Assembly: GCA_026415615.1 (NCBI GenBank)
Contig: JAOAGT010000001.1
Coordinates: 594,916-658,915, forward strand
Length of the DNA stretch: 64,000 nucleotides
Origin: Thermoleophilia bacterium
Lineage (GTDB): Bacteria; Actinomycetota; Thermoleophilia; RBG-16-64-13
Reading direction: 5' to 3'
Part shown: positions 45,023-54,426 of the stretch, one piece after another
Position numbering within the stretch: position 1 is the first letter of the stretch
How the letters are laid out: the number at the start of each line of letters is the position of its first letter
Made by a program: the position numbers and the translations under genes
Notes under the pieces: model-generated
Databases searched by the model: none
The model's input: the letters and a program-made list of their open reading frames with translations, nothing else
What the model was told of the DNA's origin: nothing

Positions 45023-45334
45023 GTGGGCAACATAGGTTGGGCTGAGATAGCGGTTGTAGTCGTCCTCGCCTTGATCATTTTTGGGCCCAGGAAGCTTCCT
45101 GAGCTGGGGTCGGCTTTGGGCCGTTCCATTCGCGGGTTTCGCAAAGGCTTAAAGGAAGGCCAGGAGGAGATCCGGTCAACGCTTAGCGAGGTCAAGGAGG
45201 CGGCTGGCGTCAGTGAAATCAAGGATGCTGTGACCGAGCTCAAGGACTCAGCGGATCTGCGCAAAGTCGTTTCTGCAGAGAGCGAATCAGCTGGCTCCTC
45301 CAATGTCCAAGGGGCAAATTCCTCGGGCAGCTGA
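45023..45334 (+). CDS. tatA: Twin-arginine translocase subunit TatA
   Basis: A 103-residue TatA/E-family protein: a short N-terminal membrane helix (IAVVVVLALIIF), the hinge FGPRKLPELGSALG, an amphipathic helix (RSIRGFRKGLKEGQEEI) and a polar tail. It forms the pore or membrane-weakening oligomer in Tat export. The GTG start lies three bases after livM, so it is part of the transporter operon whose binding protein carries a Tat signal. No tatC is in the window. Confidence 0.92.
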   Translation: MGNIGWAEIAVVVVLALIIFGPRKLPELGSALGRSIRGFRKGLKEGQEEIRSTLSEVKEAAGVSEIKDAVTELKDSADLRKVVSAESESAGSSNVQGANSSGS

Positions 45335-45412
45335 CATTTTCTTACAGCCGGTTTTTTCTAAGCGCGCCCCCTCGGGTGCGAGTGGTGTGGAATCGACGGC
45401 AAGGAGGGAGCG

Positions 45413-46744
45413 GTGGCGCAAGCCCTAACCAAGGAGGACGTCCTGAGACTGGTGGAGGAGAAGGACGTCCGGTTCATCCGTCTATGGTTTACGGATGTGC
45501 TCGGGTTTCTTAAGAGCATCGCGGTTACTCGGCGCGAGCTTGAAAAGGCCATGGACGAAGGGATGGGCTTTGATGGCTCTTCTATTCAGGGCTTTGCGCG
45601 GGTCCAGGAGTCGGACATGGTGGCGATTCCCGATCCCTCGACCTTTGCCATATTGCCGCATACGCCGCCCAATGGTCGCACTGCCCGGATGTTCTGCGAC
45701 ATTGTGGAGCCCGATGGCCGACCCTATGACGGAGACCCTCGCTATGCGCTCAAGCGGATGTTGGCCAAAGCGGCAGCCATGGGCTATACGATGTATGTCG
45801 GGCCGGAGCTCGAGTTTTACTACTTTAGGAGTAGCTCATCCACCGAAGTCCTCGACCGAGGCGGGTACTTTGACCTAACTTCCCTCGATGTTTCCACCAC
45901 TATCAGGCGGGAAACAGTGGCCGCTCTGGAGGACATCGGTATCGAGGTGGAGTATGCCCACCATGAGTGCGGCCCCTCTCAGCACGAGATTGACCTGCGC
46001 TACAAAGACGCTTTGACCATGGCTGATGCCGTGATGACCTATCGCCTCATTGTGAAGGAGGTAGCAAACGAGCACGGCATCCACGCAACCTTCATGCCCA
46101 AACCCATTTTTGGGCAAGCTGGATCCGGCATGCATGTCCACCAGTCGCTTTTTCTGGGAGATCGCAACGCCTTTTTTGATCCTGACGACGAGTACCACCT
46201 AAGCAAAGTGGGCAAATCGTACGTGGCGGGATTGTTACGCTATGCCAGGGAAATGTGCCTGGTTACAAACCAATGGGTTAACTCCTACAAACGTTTGGTG
46301 CCTGGGTACGAAGCCCCGATCTACTGTTGCTGGGCCAGGCGGAACCGATCTGCTTTGGTGAGAGTGCCGATGTACAAGCCCGGTAAAGAGCAAGCCACTC
46401 GCGTAGAGTTGCGTAACCCAGATCCAGCGGCAAATCCTTACTTGGCGTTTGCTGTGATGCTGGCGGCGGGTCTCAAAGGTATCGAGGACGGTCTTGAATT
46501 ACCTCCGGAGGCTACGGACAACATTTACGAGTGGACTCCAGAGGAAAGGGAGAAAGCTGGTATTCAAGCATTGCCTGCCGACATAGAGGGCGCGATTATT
46601 GCCTTCGAAAACTCTGAGCTCATGCGCGAGACCTTGGGCGACCACATCTTTGAATACCTGATCCGCAATAAGCGTGCTGAATGGGAGGCATACCGGGCCC
46701 TGGTCACGTCCTGGGAACTTGAGCGGTACCTCGAGATCCTCTGA
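45413..46744 (+). CDS. glnA: Glutamine synthetase, type I (second copy)
   Basis: A 443-residue GSI paralogue of the enzyme at 3321-4664, with the same landmarks: GFDGSSIQGFARVQESDM, GPELEFYYF, GSGMHVHQS, NRSALVRVP and NIYEWTPEER. The two are alike over the whole length (compare their ends, DYLIRNKRAEW and EYLIRNKRAEW). The feedback Arg is kept. It starts at GTG with AAGGAGGGAG upstream, 78 bases after tatA. Whether it makes glutamine or acts on another amine substrate cannot be decided; the conserved active site favours glutamine. Confidence 0.94.
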   Translation: MAQALTKEDVLRLVEEKDVRFIRLWFTDVLGFLKSIAVTRRELEKAMDEGMGFDGSSIQGFARVQESDMVAIPDPSTFAILPHTPPNGRTARMFCDIVEPDGRPYDGDPRYALKRMLAKAAAMGYTMYVGPELEFYYFRSSSSTEVLDRGGYFDLTSLDVSTTIRRETVAALEDIGIEVEYAHHECGPSQHEIDLRYKDALTMADAVMTYRLIVKEVANEHGIHATFMPKPIFGQAGSGMHVHQSLFLGDRNAFFDPDDEYHLSKVGKSYVAGLLRYAREMCLVTNQWVNSYKRLVPGYEAPIYCCWARRNRSALVRVPMYKPGKEQATRVELRNPDPAANPYLAFAVMLAAGLKGIEDGLELPPEATDNIYEWTPEEREKAGIQALPADIEGAIIAFENSELMRETLGDHIFEYLIRNKRAEWEAYRALVTSWELERYLEIL

Positions 46745-46801
46745 GGGATCCGTGGCGGGTCCTCAGGGTAGTCTAGGCTGGCATTGGGGGGACCTGAAGA
46801 A

Positions 46802-49474
46802 GTGAGCGTCACCGAAGACTCTGCCGCCAAGGATAAGAAGGGCCCGCTCTTCCTCATAGACGGAAACAACGTGGCCTACCGTGCCTTTTACGCTCTTCCG
46901 GAGGAAATCTCGACTTCGGGCGGCTTTCCCACCAACGCTCTTTACGGTTTTTGCCTCATGATCATAAAGATCTTAAGCGAGTACCAGCCCTCCGCGGTGA
47001 TTGTCGCCTGGGATTCGCCGGAAAAGACCTTCCGGCACGAGGAGTTTGAAGAGTACAAGGCACAGCGCAAGCCGATGCCCGAGCCTCTTTCGGAGCAGTG
47101 GCCGTATTTTGCCGAGCTGTGTGACGCGTTTGGATTTGTCAATTTGGCGGTTCCCGGCTACGAAGCGGATGACATCCTAGCAACATTGGCTCGGCAGGCG
47201 GAGGCCGAGGGCCGCGAGACGATCATTGTCACTGGGGATCGAGACGCACTTCAGCTGGTCGGGCGCTTTGTCAAGGTCATGGCTAATACGAAAGGCATGA
47301 CCGAGGTGAAAGTGTATGACGCCCAAGCAGTCGAAGAGCGGTTTGGGGTACCCCCCCGGCTTATACCCGACTTAATTGGGCTAAAAGGGGATGTCTCGGA
47401 CAACATTCCGGGCATTCCGGGGATCGGCGAGAAGACCGCGGCGGAACTTATCTCGCGGTACGGATCATTGGAAGCTGTGTTGGAGCATGCCGACGAGGTG
47501 AGCGGAGCCAAGCGCCGCGAGTTGCTCAAGGAATACAGGGAGTCGGCATTGCTTTCAAAACGGCTAGCCTCCTTGGACCGTGACGTTCCGGTAGATATTA
47601 AGACCGCCGAGTTGCTTCCGCATCAGGTTAAGCGGGAGAAGCTGCAGGACTTGTTTTCTCGCCTTGAATTCAGAACCCTGTTTGAACGAATAGATGCTCT
47701 ACTTGCCGGTAGCCCGGCGGAGACGACGCCGTCAGGAGAGGCGATCTGGTACGAAGAGGTAGAAGTTCAAGGAGTACAGGATCTCAGCGATCTTGTTGAC
47801 TGGCGTGGCACCGTTGCTTTAGCGGTCGAGGAGAGTGAAGGGGGCGGAGTCTCTGCTTACTGGCTGGCGCAGATGCAAACGGCGGCGCCGCTCGAGGATT
47901 ACAACGCATACAGAGTGTTCCGGATCAAGGAGTCTCAAGCCGCAAGCCAGGCGCTGGGAAACTTGGTGGCAGGGGCAAGAGTAGTGTGTCACAACTTCAA
48001 GGCGCTGCGAGCTTTGCACGGCTGGGTGCGACAGGCAGGACACGACACGTATCTGGCCGGATATTTGCTCTCCCCTGGGCGGAAGGAATATCGGCTTGAG
48101 GAGTTGGCGGGCGAAGTCGGGGTAAAGGTGCCAGGAGGGGTGAGGGGGCGCGGCGGGCGGGTTACCCCGCCCGCCGCGCCCCCCGTAGCCACGTCGGCGG
48201 CGCTGGTTCTTGCGGTTGCCCACCACCAGGAACGCTTGCTCCGCGAGCAGGGGATGTGGGATCTGTTTTGCCAAGTAGAGCTGCCTCTTACGCGGGTCCT
48301 CATCGCTATGGAGGCGGCGGGCATTCGTCTAGACTGCTACCGGCTGGGCGAACTTGCGGGCAAGATTCAGGATCAACTGGATGAGCTCGAAGAGCGGATT
48401 TACGAGCTAGCGGGCCAGAGATTTAACCTAGGCTCCCCTCAGCAGCTAGGGCGAATTCTCTTTGATGTGCTCAAGCTACCTCGGCAGCGCAAGACCAAGA
48501 CTGGCTATTCCACCGATGCTCGTACACTTGAAGCCTTGCGGGGGTGCCATCCCATAATCGAGCAAATTCTAAGTCACCGCGAGCTTTCCAAGCTTATGTC
48601 CACGTACTTGGTTGCCCTGCCGCGGGCGGTTGACCCAGAGACGGGGAGACTCCACACCACTTTTCACCAGGCGGCGACCGCCACCGGCCGTCTTTCTTCG
48701 AGCGATCCAAACTTGCAGAACATACCGGTGCGCACAGAGTTGGGAGCTCAGATTCGGCAATGCTTTGTGGCGGATCCCGGATATCTGCTACTGGTGGCCG
48801 ATTACTCTCAGATTGAACTCCGGGTGATGGCTTACCTCGCCAAAGAAGAAACCCTGCTCGAGGCCTTTGCAAGAGGCGAAGACATCCACGCCCGCACTGC
48901 CGCCGAAGTCTTTGGTCTAGATGAGTCTGAGGTGGATTCCCTTCATCGACGACATGCCAAGGCAGTCAACTTTGGCATCATGTACGGGATTTCTGCCTAT
49001 GGGCTTAGCCAGACCCTTGGAATAGAGCGGGAGCAGGCGGCCGCCTACATAGAGCGCTACTTCGAGCGCCTCCCTCGGGTCAAGGGGTTCATCGAGAAAA
49101 CGATTAAGGAAGCAGAACAGCAAGGCTACGTCTCCACCATCTTTGGGCGTCGGCGCTATATCCCTGAGCTTAAGTCAGGAAATTACCAGGAACGCTCTTT
49201 GGGAGAGCGACTGGCGGTCAACTCGGTCATCCAAGGCAGTGCGGCGGACATCATCAAGGTGGCAATGGTGCGATGCTACGAGCGACTGGAAGCAGAGGCG
49301 CCAGACGCCCGGCTCGTGCTTCAGGTCCATGACGAGCTGGTATTTGAAGTGCCTGAGAGCCAGGTTCCCTTCGTAAAGGAAATGGTGAAGCGAGAAATGG
49401 TAGGGGCGTTTCCCATGGATCCGCCGCTCGGGGTGGACGTCGGGGTGGGCCCAGACTGGCTGACGGCTAAGTAA
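46802..49474 (+). CDS. polA: DNA polymerase I
   Basis: About 890 residues. The N-terminal 5'-3' exonuclease/flap domain (LFLIDGNNVAYRAFYALPEE, VAWDSPEKTFRHEEF, GDRDALQLV, GLKGDVSDNIPGIPGIG) is intact, and the polymerase domain has LLVADYSQIELRVMAY, RRHAKAVNFGIMYG and VLQVHDELVFEV. The central 3'-5' exonuclease region lacks the metal-binding acidic residues (VALAVEE instead of a DxE motif), so proofreading is probably absent, as in Taq and Bacillus enzymes. The linker near residue 450 is encoded by a long G+C-rich hairpin. The GTG at 46802 is chosen after GGGGGGA; a TTG six codons upstream is also open. Confidence 0.95.
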   Translation: MSVTEDSAAKDKKGPLFLIDGNNVAYRAFYALPEEISTSGGFPTNALYGFCLMIIKILSEYQPSAVIVAWDSPEKTFRHEEFEEYKAQRKPMPEPLSEQWPYFAELCDAFGFVNLAVPGYEADDILATLARQAEAEGRETIIVTGDRDALQLVGRFVKVMANTKGMTEVKVYDAQAVEERFGVPPRLIPDLIGLKGDVSDNIPGIPGIGEKTAAELISRYGSLEAVLEHADEVSGAKRRELLKEYRESALLSKRLASLDRDVPVDIKTAELLPHQVKREKLQDLFSRLEFRTLFERIDALLAGSPAETTPSGEAIWYEEVEVQGVQDLSDLVDWRGTVALAVEESEGGGVSAYWLAQMQTAAPLEDYNAYRVFRIKESQAASQALGNLVAGARVVCHNFKALRALHGWVRQAGHDTYLAGYLLSPGRKEYRLEELAGEVGVKVPGGVRGRGGRVTPPAAPPVATSAALVLAVAHHQERLLREQGMWDLFCQVELPLTRVLIAMEAAGIRLDCYRLGELAGKIQDQLDELEERIYELAGQRFNLGSPQQLGRILFDVLKLPRQRKTKTGYSTDARTLEALRGCHPIIEQILSHRELSKLMSTYLVALPRAVDPETGRLHTTFHQAATATGRLSSSDPNLQNIPVRTELGAQIRQCFVADPGYLLLVADYSQIELRVMAYLAKEETLLEAFARGEDIHARTAAEVFGLDESEVDSLHRRHAKAVNFGIMYGISAYGLSQTLGIEREQAAAYIERYFERLPRVKGFIEKTIKEAEQQGYVSTIFGRRRYIPELKSGNYQERSLGERLAVNSVIQGSAADIIKVAMVRCYERLEAEAPDARLVLQVHDELVFEVPESQVPFVKEMVKREMVGAFPMDPPLGVDVGVGPDWLTAK
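48144..48183. repeat. 18-bp perfect hairpin within polA
   Basis: Left arm GGGGGCGCGGCGGGCGGG (48144-48161), loop TTAC, and its exact complement (48166-48183). It encodes a Gly/Arg- then Pro/Ala-rich linker between the degenerate exonuclease domain and the polymerase domain. All pairs in the stem are G-C, far stronger than needed by the protein. Confidence 0.85.
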
Positions 49475-49542
49475 GCCAGCGACTCCGCAACGATGGCCCT
49501 GCAATTTTTGGGCCAAACTGCCCATGTTGGGGCCACATCCAG

Positions 49543-49570
49543 TTGCTTTTCTCTGTCTGCTAGGTATACT
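49543..49570 (+). promoter_or_regulatory. Promoter of rpsA
   Basis: TTGCTT (49543-49548), a 16-base spacer and TATACT (49565-49570), 63 bases before the rpsA start codon. Confidence 0.7.
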
Positions 49571-49632
49571 ACCCGCACATGTTCCGTGTGAGGGCGGGGC
49601 TTACGCTTGAGTAGGGAAGGAAAACAGACTAC

Positions 49633-51036
49633 ATGGCAGACGAGAACACCGACGGCGAGGTACAGACACTTAAGAACGGACAGGATCTCATGATCGAAGT
49701 CGACGGGAAACTGGTCCCGAATTACGACGCAACGATCATGAGCTTCGAGGAAGGCGACATCGTAACCGGGACCGTAGTCCGCGTCGACAAGGATGAGGTC
49801 CTTGTAGACATAGGCTACAAGAGCGAAGGGGTGGTCCCGGCCAGTGAGCTTTCCATCAAGAAATCGGTCAATCCAGCTGACGAAGTTTCTGTCGGCGATG
49901 TGATCGAAGCTCTGGTTCTGACCAAGGAGGATGCTGACGGAAGGTTGATCCTTTCGCGCAAGCGTGCGCGCTTTGAGAAGGCGTGGCAGCGCATCGAAAA
50001 AGCGGCAGCGGAGGGGACGCCGGTCAGCGGCACTGTCATCGAAGTAGTTAAGGGCGGCTTGATTCTGGATCTGGGCGTGCGCGGTTTTCTGCCCGCTTCT
50101 CTGGTAGACATCCGGCGAGTGGCTGACCTTGAGGAATTCCTGGGTAAGACTCTTGAGTGCCGGGTGATCGAGCTTAACCGGTTCCGTAACAACGTAGTCT
50201 TGAGCCGGCGAGCGGTACTCGAAGAAGAAAGGCGAGGCGCCCGCGAGGCCATTCTGGACCGGATGAATGTCGGCGATGTCGTCGAGGGCACTATTTCCAA
50301 CATCGTGGACTTCGGCGCCTTTGTGGACTTGGACGGCATTGACGGGCTGATCCACATTTCTGAGCTGTCTTGGAGCCATGTGAATCATCCATCCGAAGTT
50401 CTGCAGGTTGGGCAAAAAGTTAAGGTGCGCGTCCTTGACATCGACCGCGAGCGTCAACGCATTTCCCTTGGTCTAAAGCAGACTCAAAAAGATCCCTGGC
50501 AGCAAGTGTTTGAGAATCGCCAGGTGAATGAGATAGTCCACGGCCGGGTAACCAAGCTGGTGTCTTTTGGAGCCTTTGTGGAGATTGAAGAGGGGGTTGA
50601 GGGGCTGATCCACATCTCGGAGCTAGCTCAGCACCACGTGGAGGATCCCTCTGAAATTTTGCGCCCTGGCCAGGAGATCAATGTCAAGATCATTGAGATC
50701 GACCCCGAGCGGCGCCGGCTGTCATTGAGTCTGAAGCGTCTTGAGCCGGAGTATCGGATTCACGAGGATGCTTTGGCTGAGGAGGAAGCCAAAGAGGGAC
50801 AAGGCGAAGAGACCGGGGAGCAAATACCGGCGGGCGAGAGCGCAGCAGCGGTGGAAGCTGCCGAAGCGGCTGAGAGCGAAGAATCTGCCGGAAGCGCTCA
50901 GCCAGCCGCCGAGGCTCAGGCTGCTGACACTGCGGAGACAGGGGAAGGTGGCGAGAGCCTCGGAGTTTCCGAGGCTGCTGCCTTGGAACAAGAGGAAGAG
51001 CAGACATCGTCCGAGGAGCCCGTGGGCTCAGAGTAG
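49633..51036 (+). CDS. rpsA: Ribosomal protein S1
   Basis: A 467-residue protein with four S1 RNA-binding domains (about residues 35-105, 120-190, 205-275, 290-360), recognisable by GDIVTGTVVRVDKDEVLVDIG, GTVIEVVKGGLILDLG, GTISNIVDFGAFVDLDGIDG and GRVTKLVSFGAFVEIEEGVEG-like openings, each quoted here only in part. The last ~90 residues are an acidic Glu/Ala-rich tail. Four domains is the usual number outside the proteobacteria. It helps mRNAs bind the 30S subunit. Confidence 0.95.
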   Translation: MADENTDGEVQTLKNGQDLMIEVDGKLVPNYDATIMSFEEGDIVTGTVVRVDKDEVLVDIGYKSEGVVPASELSIKKSVNPADEVSVGDVIEALVLTKEDADGRLILSRKRARFEKAWQRIEKAAAEGTPVSGTVIEVVKGGLILDLGVRGFLPASLVDIRRVADLEEFLGKTLECRVIELNRFRNNVVLSRRAVLEEERRGAREAILDRMNVGDVVEGTISNIVDFGAFVDLDGIDGLIHISELSWSHVNHPSEVLQVGQKVKVRVLDIDRERQRISLGLKQTQKDPWQQVFENRQVNEIVHGRVTKLVSFGAFVEIEEGVEGLIHISELAQHHVEDPSEILRPGQEINVKIIEIDPERRRLSLSLKRLEPEYRIHEDALAEEEAKEGQGEETGEQIPAGESAAAVEAAEAAESEESAGSAQPAAEAQAADTAETGEGGESLGVSEAAALEQEEEQTSSEEPVGSE

Positions 51037-51064
51037 TAGGTATGCTCTTAACAGTGTATCTTTC

Positions 51065-51092
51065 GGGAGCGCCTACGGGCGCTTCCTGTTTT
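51065..51092 (+). terminator. Intrinsic terminator after rpsA
   Basis: GGGAGCGCC-TACG-GGCGCTTCC (one G-T pair) followed by TGTTTT, 28 bases after the rpsA stop and only 12 bases before the coaE start. Partial read-through would feed coaE, so it may act as an attenuator. Confidence 0.7.
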
Positions 51093-51103
51093 CTGGAGCA
51101 AAG

Positions 51104-51760
51104 ATGATTCACAAGAAGCCCGGGGTGGTGACTATAGGACTTACAGGGGCTATCGGGGCGGGCAAGAGCACTGCTCTGGGCTACTTTGCTGAGCTAGGGG
51201 CGCTCACTCTTTCTGCGGACGGCGTAGTGCGCAAGTTGTACGAGCAACCGCAGGTTTGCTCAGTGATTGCGGAGCGGTTTGGCGCTCACGTCCTGGACCA
51301 AACTGGAGCGGTAAACAGGCGGGTGCTAGCGGAGCGAGTTTGCTCTAATCTAGAAGACCTAAGGTGGCTCGAGCAGCTGACTCATCCGCACGTGGCTGCG
51401 GCTATCGAGCAGTTCATTCAAAAGGCCCCGGCGGGATCTGTGGTGGTATGCGAGGTACCCCTTCTGGTGGAGACGGGGATGCAAGGCTTCTTTGACCTGA
51501 TTGTGACCATCGAGGCTGCTCCCGAGGTCAGGCGGGCTAGATCGCCCCACGCGTTTGGACCCAATGTTTTCGCGCAGTTTGAGAGCTTGCAAGCGTCTCC
51601 TGAACAGCGAACAAAACAGAGCCACTTTGCTTACTTCAACAACGGTTCGCTGGCAGGACTAAAGGACTTCGTAGCGCGGGTTTACGATCACGCCTTGAGC
51701 CTAATCAGAGAGCAAGGAGGTCGTGACAGAGAGCAAGGGGGCGATGACCAGGACAACTGA
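51104..51760 (+). CDS. coaE: Dephospho-CoA kinase
   Basis: The last step of coenzyme A synthesis. About 218 residues with the P-loop IGLTGAIGAGKSTALGYF, DGVVRKLYE, THPHVAAAIEQFI and the segment CEVPLLVETGM. The lid region departs from the usual RLxxR...Q pattern (VRRARSPHAFGPN) and the usual AD..I.N.G is SHFAYFNNGS, so it is a diverged member. The ATG at 51104 is preceded by GGAG and begins the domain; the open frame upstream runs through rpsA in another frame. Its end overlaps the next gene by 38 bases. Confidence 0.88.
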   Translation: MIHKKPGVVTIGLTGAIGAGKSTALGYFAELGALTLSADGVVRKLYEQPQVCSVIAERFGAHVLDQTGAVNRRVLAERVCSNLEDLRWLEQLTHPHVAAAIEQFIQKAPAGSVVVCEVPLLVETGMQGFFDLIVTIEAAPEVRRARSPHAFGPNVFAQFESLQASPEQRTKQSHFAYFNNGSLAGLKDFVARVYDHALSLIREQGGRDREQGGDDQDN

Positions 51761-52379
51761 TGCCCTTGCAAAACGCCGTGTGCTGCGTTGGGGGCTTGTG
51801 CTAACCCTCGTTCTGGTGGTGATAAGCGCAGTTTTTGGCTTGGCGCTTACGGGCAAGATGGTAGTCCCTGGTGTTTCGGAAAGGGTGTTTCCCATCGGTT
51901 ACCCCAAAGCTATTGCTCTGGCGGCGGGCAAATACAAGGTCGACCCTTATTTGCTGGCGGCGGTGGCAAGAGCAGAGAGCAAGTACGATGCTTCGGCTGT
52001 GTCCCGGGCTGGGGCAATAGGGGTGATGCAGCTTATGCCGGAAACTGCGGCGTGGATTACTGGTCTAGCTCAGTGGCAGGGCCCTAGCAGCCCTGATTTG
52101 ACCGACCCGCAAGACAGCGTCGAGTTAGGTGCCTGCTATCTTGCTTACCTTGCCGAGGTCTTTAACGGGCACATGCGCGCAGCGCTGGCGGCGTACAATG
52201 CCGGGCAGGGAACCGTAAAGCGGTGGGTTGAAGAGGCCGGTGGTCTGGAGTCGTTTTCGCTGGAAGACGTTCGTTTCCCCGAGACACGGCAATTTGTAGA
52301 GCGGGTTGAGCACTACTGGCAGATATACCGGCGGGTGTATAAAGACGGCTTTCCAGAGGAGACCGGAAGAAGCTTATGA
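51723..52379 (+). CDS. Membrane-anchored lytic transglycosylase (SLT)
   Basis: A 218-residue protein with one N-terminal membrane segment ([20 protein letters not shown]) and a soluble-lytic-transglycosylase domain. The catalytic Glu is Glu85 in [12 protein letters not shown], followed by [13 protein letters not shown] and [11 protein letters not shown]. It would cut peptidoglycan glycan strands outside the membrane. The start may be GTG 51723 or ATG 51744. It overlaps uvrB by 4 bases. Confidence 0.92.
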   Translation: MTESKGAMTRTTDALAKRRVLRWGLVLTLVLVVISAVFGLALTGKMVVPGVSERVFPIGYPKAIALAAGKYKVDPYLLAAVARAESKYDASAVSRAGAIGVMQLMPETAAWITGLAQWQGPSSPDLTDPQDSVELGACYLAYLAEVFNGHMRAALAAYNAGQGTVKRWVEEAGGLESFSLEDVRFPETRQFVERVEHYWQIYRRVYKDGFPEETGRSL

Positions 52380-54370
52380 GCCGCTTTGTTCTTCGCTCGG
52401 GCTACCAACTCAAAGGAGATCAGCCCCAGGCCGTCGCTCGATTGGTAGAGGGTGTGAGAAGGGGCGACCGCTTCCAAACATTGCTGGGGGTCACTGGATC
52501 CGGTAAGACCTTTACGATGGCAAACATCATCGCCCAGGTGGGAAAACCTGCTCTTGTGCTTGCTCCCAACAAGACACTGGCGGCTCAGCTCTGCAACGAG
52601 TTTCGAGAGTTTTTGCCCGAGAACGCTGTGGAGTACTTTGTCTCCTACTACGACTACTACCAACCCGAAGCTTACCTGCCGGCCACCGACACCTATATCG
52701 AAAAGGACTCTTCCATCAATGAGGAGATCGATCGTCTGAGACACGCTGCCACCTCAAGTCTGCTTACTCGAGACGACGTCGTTATTGTGGCTTCAGTGTC
52801 CTGCATTTATGGCCTGGGTTCACCGCAGGAGTACCTGGGCCAGATGGTTCTACTCAAAGAGGGGGAGGAGATAAACCGCGATGAGGTTTTCGCCAAACTG
52901 GTGAAAATCCAATACGAGCGTAACGATGTTGGTTTTTCCCGTGGCAAGTTCCGTGTGCGAGGAGACAGCTTTGAGGTTTGGCCGGCCTACGACGACTACG
53001 CCGCACGCGTTAGCCTTTGGGGAGATTTGGTTGAAGAGATCATCAAAGTTGATCCTGTTACCCAAGAGGTCCTTGATCGTCTTCCGGCAGTAGCTATCTA
53101 TCCGGCTACCCACTTTGTGCTGCCGGAGGGTACGCTGGAGCGTGCTTTGGCCGAGATCGAGCGCGAACTCGAGGAGAGGGTGGCAGAGCTTGAGGCCCAG
53201 GGAAAGCAGCTTGAGGCCTTCCGTCTCAGGCAGCGTACGCAATACGACATGGAAATGTTAAGAGAGCTGGGCTACTGCAATGGGATAGAGAACTACTCGC
53301 GCATCCTCTCTGGGCGTAAGCCGGGCGAGCCTCCGTACACTCTCCTCGACTTTTTCCCCGACGACTATCTGGTTTTTATAGATGAGTCGCACATGACCGT
53401 CCCGCAGTTGCATGGCATGTATGAAGGTGACCGAAGCCGCAAGCTGGTCTTGGTGGAGCATGGTTTTCGTCTTCCCTCGGCGCTTGACAACCGGCCTCTG
53501 CGATTCGAGGAGTTTATTGAAAAGGTGCCTCAAGTGATCTTCGTATCGGCCACGCCTGGGGAGTGGGAACTTTCCGTTTCTACCCAAGTAGTAGAGCAGC
53601 TGGTTAGGCCGACCGGTCTGGTGGATCCAAGAGTAGAGGTGCGGCCTACCAAGAATCAGATCGACGATCTTATGAATGAAATCCGGTTGCGGGTGGAAAA
53701 GGGCCAGCGAACATTGGTCACCACCCTCACCAAGAAGATGGCCGAGGATCTCACTGACTACCTGCTTGAGATGGGCTTTCGGGTACGGTACTTGCACTCG
53801 GAGATTGACACTATCGAGCGAATACGCATAGTGCGCGAGCTCCGTTTGGGAGAAATAGACGTTCTAGTGGGGATCAATCTTCTGAGGGAAGGTCTTGATC
53901 TCCCCGAGGTTGCGCTCGTGGCCATTCTCGATGCTGACAAAGAAGGGTTTCTGCGAGGCGAAACTGCACTAATTCAAACCATTGGTCGAGCAGCTCGCAA
54001 CGTCGACGGCACGGTGATCATGTATGCAGACAAGGTCACAACCGCCATGGAGAAGGCGATCTCTGAGACTAACCGCCGCCGCGCGGCGCAGATGGCTTTT
54101 AACGAGAAGCACGGCATAGTGCCTAAGAGCATTGTTAAGGGGGTCTCGGATATCACGGAGCTTCTCGGCATCAGTCCTACTGTGCCCTACAAGGAGCGCA
54201 GGCGAGTATCTAAGCGGGAGGCCATGTCGGCCGAAGAAATTGAACGTCTGATGGCGGCTCTGGAAGAGGAGATGTTCGAAGCTGCCGAGCAGCTGCGTTT
54301 TGAATATGCGGCCAAACTCAGAGACGAGATAAAGGACCTTGCTCGCGAGTTGGCCCGCTTGCGAGGCTAA
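52376..54370 (+). CDS. uvrB: Excinuclease ABC subunit B
   Basis: A 664-residue UvrB of nucleotide excision repair. Walker [16 protein letters not shown], the DNA-damage hairpin [13 protein letters not shown], helicase motifs [24 protein letters not shown] and QTIGRAARN are all present, and the C-terminal UVR domain (about 625-660; [20 protein letters not shown]) that binds UvrC. Length is normal. It ends the coaE-slt-uvrB group. Confidence 0.97.
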   Translation: MSRFVLRSGYQLKGDQPQAVARLVEGVRRGDRFQTLLGVTGSGKTFTMANIIAQVGKPALVLAPNKTLAAQLCNEFREFLPENAVEYFVSYYDYYQPEAYLPATDTYIEKDSSINEEIDRLRHAATSSLLTRDDVVIVASVSCIYGLGSPQEYLGQMVLLKEGEEINRDEVFAKLVKIQYERNDVGFSRGKFRVRGDSFEVWPAYDDYAARVSLWGDLVEEIIKVDPVTQEVLDRLPAVAIYPATHFVLPEGTLERALAEIERELEERVAELEAQGKQLEAFRLRQRTQYDMEMLRELGYCNGIENYSRILSGRKPGEPPYTLLDFFPDDYLVFIDESHMTVPQLHGMYEGDRSRKLVLVEHGFRLPSALDNRPLRFEEFIEKVPQVIFVSATPGEWELSVSTQVVEQLVRPTGLVDPRVEVRPTKNQIDDLMNEIRLRVEKGQRTLVTTLTKKMAEDLTDYLLEMGFRVRYLHSEIDTIERIRIVRELRLGEIDVLVGINLLREGLDLPEVALVAILDADKEGFLRGETALIQTIGRAARNVDGTVIMYADKVTTAMEKAISETNRRRAAQMAFNEKHGIVPKSIVKGVSDITELLGISPTVPYKERRRVSKREAMSAEEIERLMAALEEEMFEAAEQLRFEYAAKLRDEIKDLARELARLRG

Positions 54371-54426
54371 CATCGCATGTCGGCAACCGAAGGCTCGGCA
54401 GGCGCGCAGGGGCCAAAGTCGCGTCC

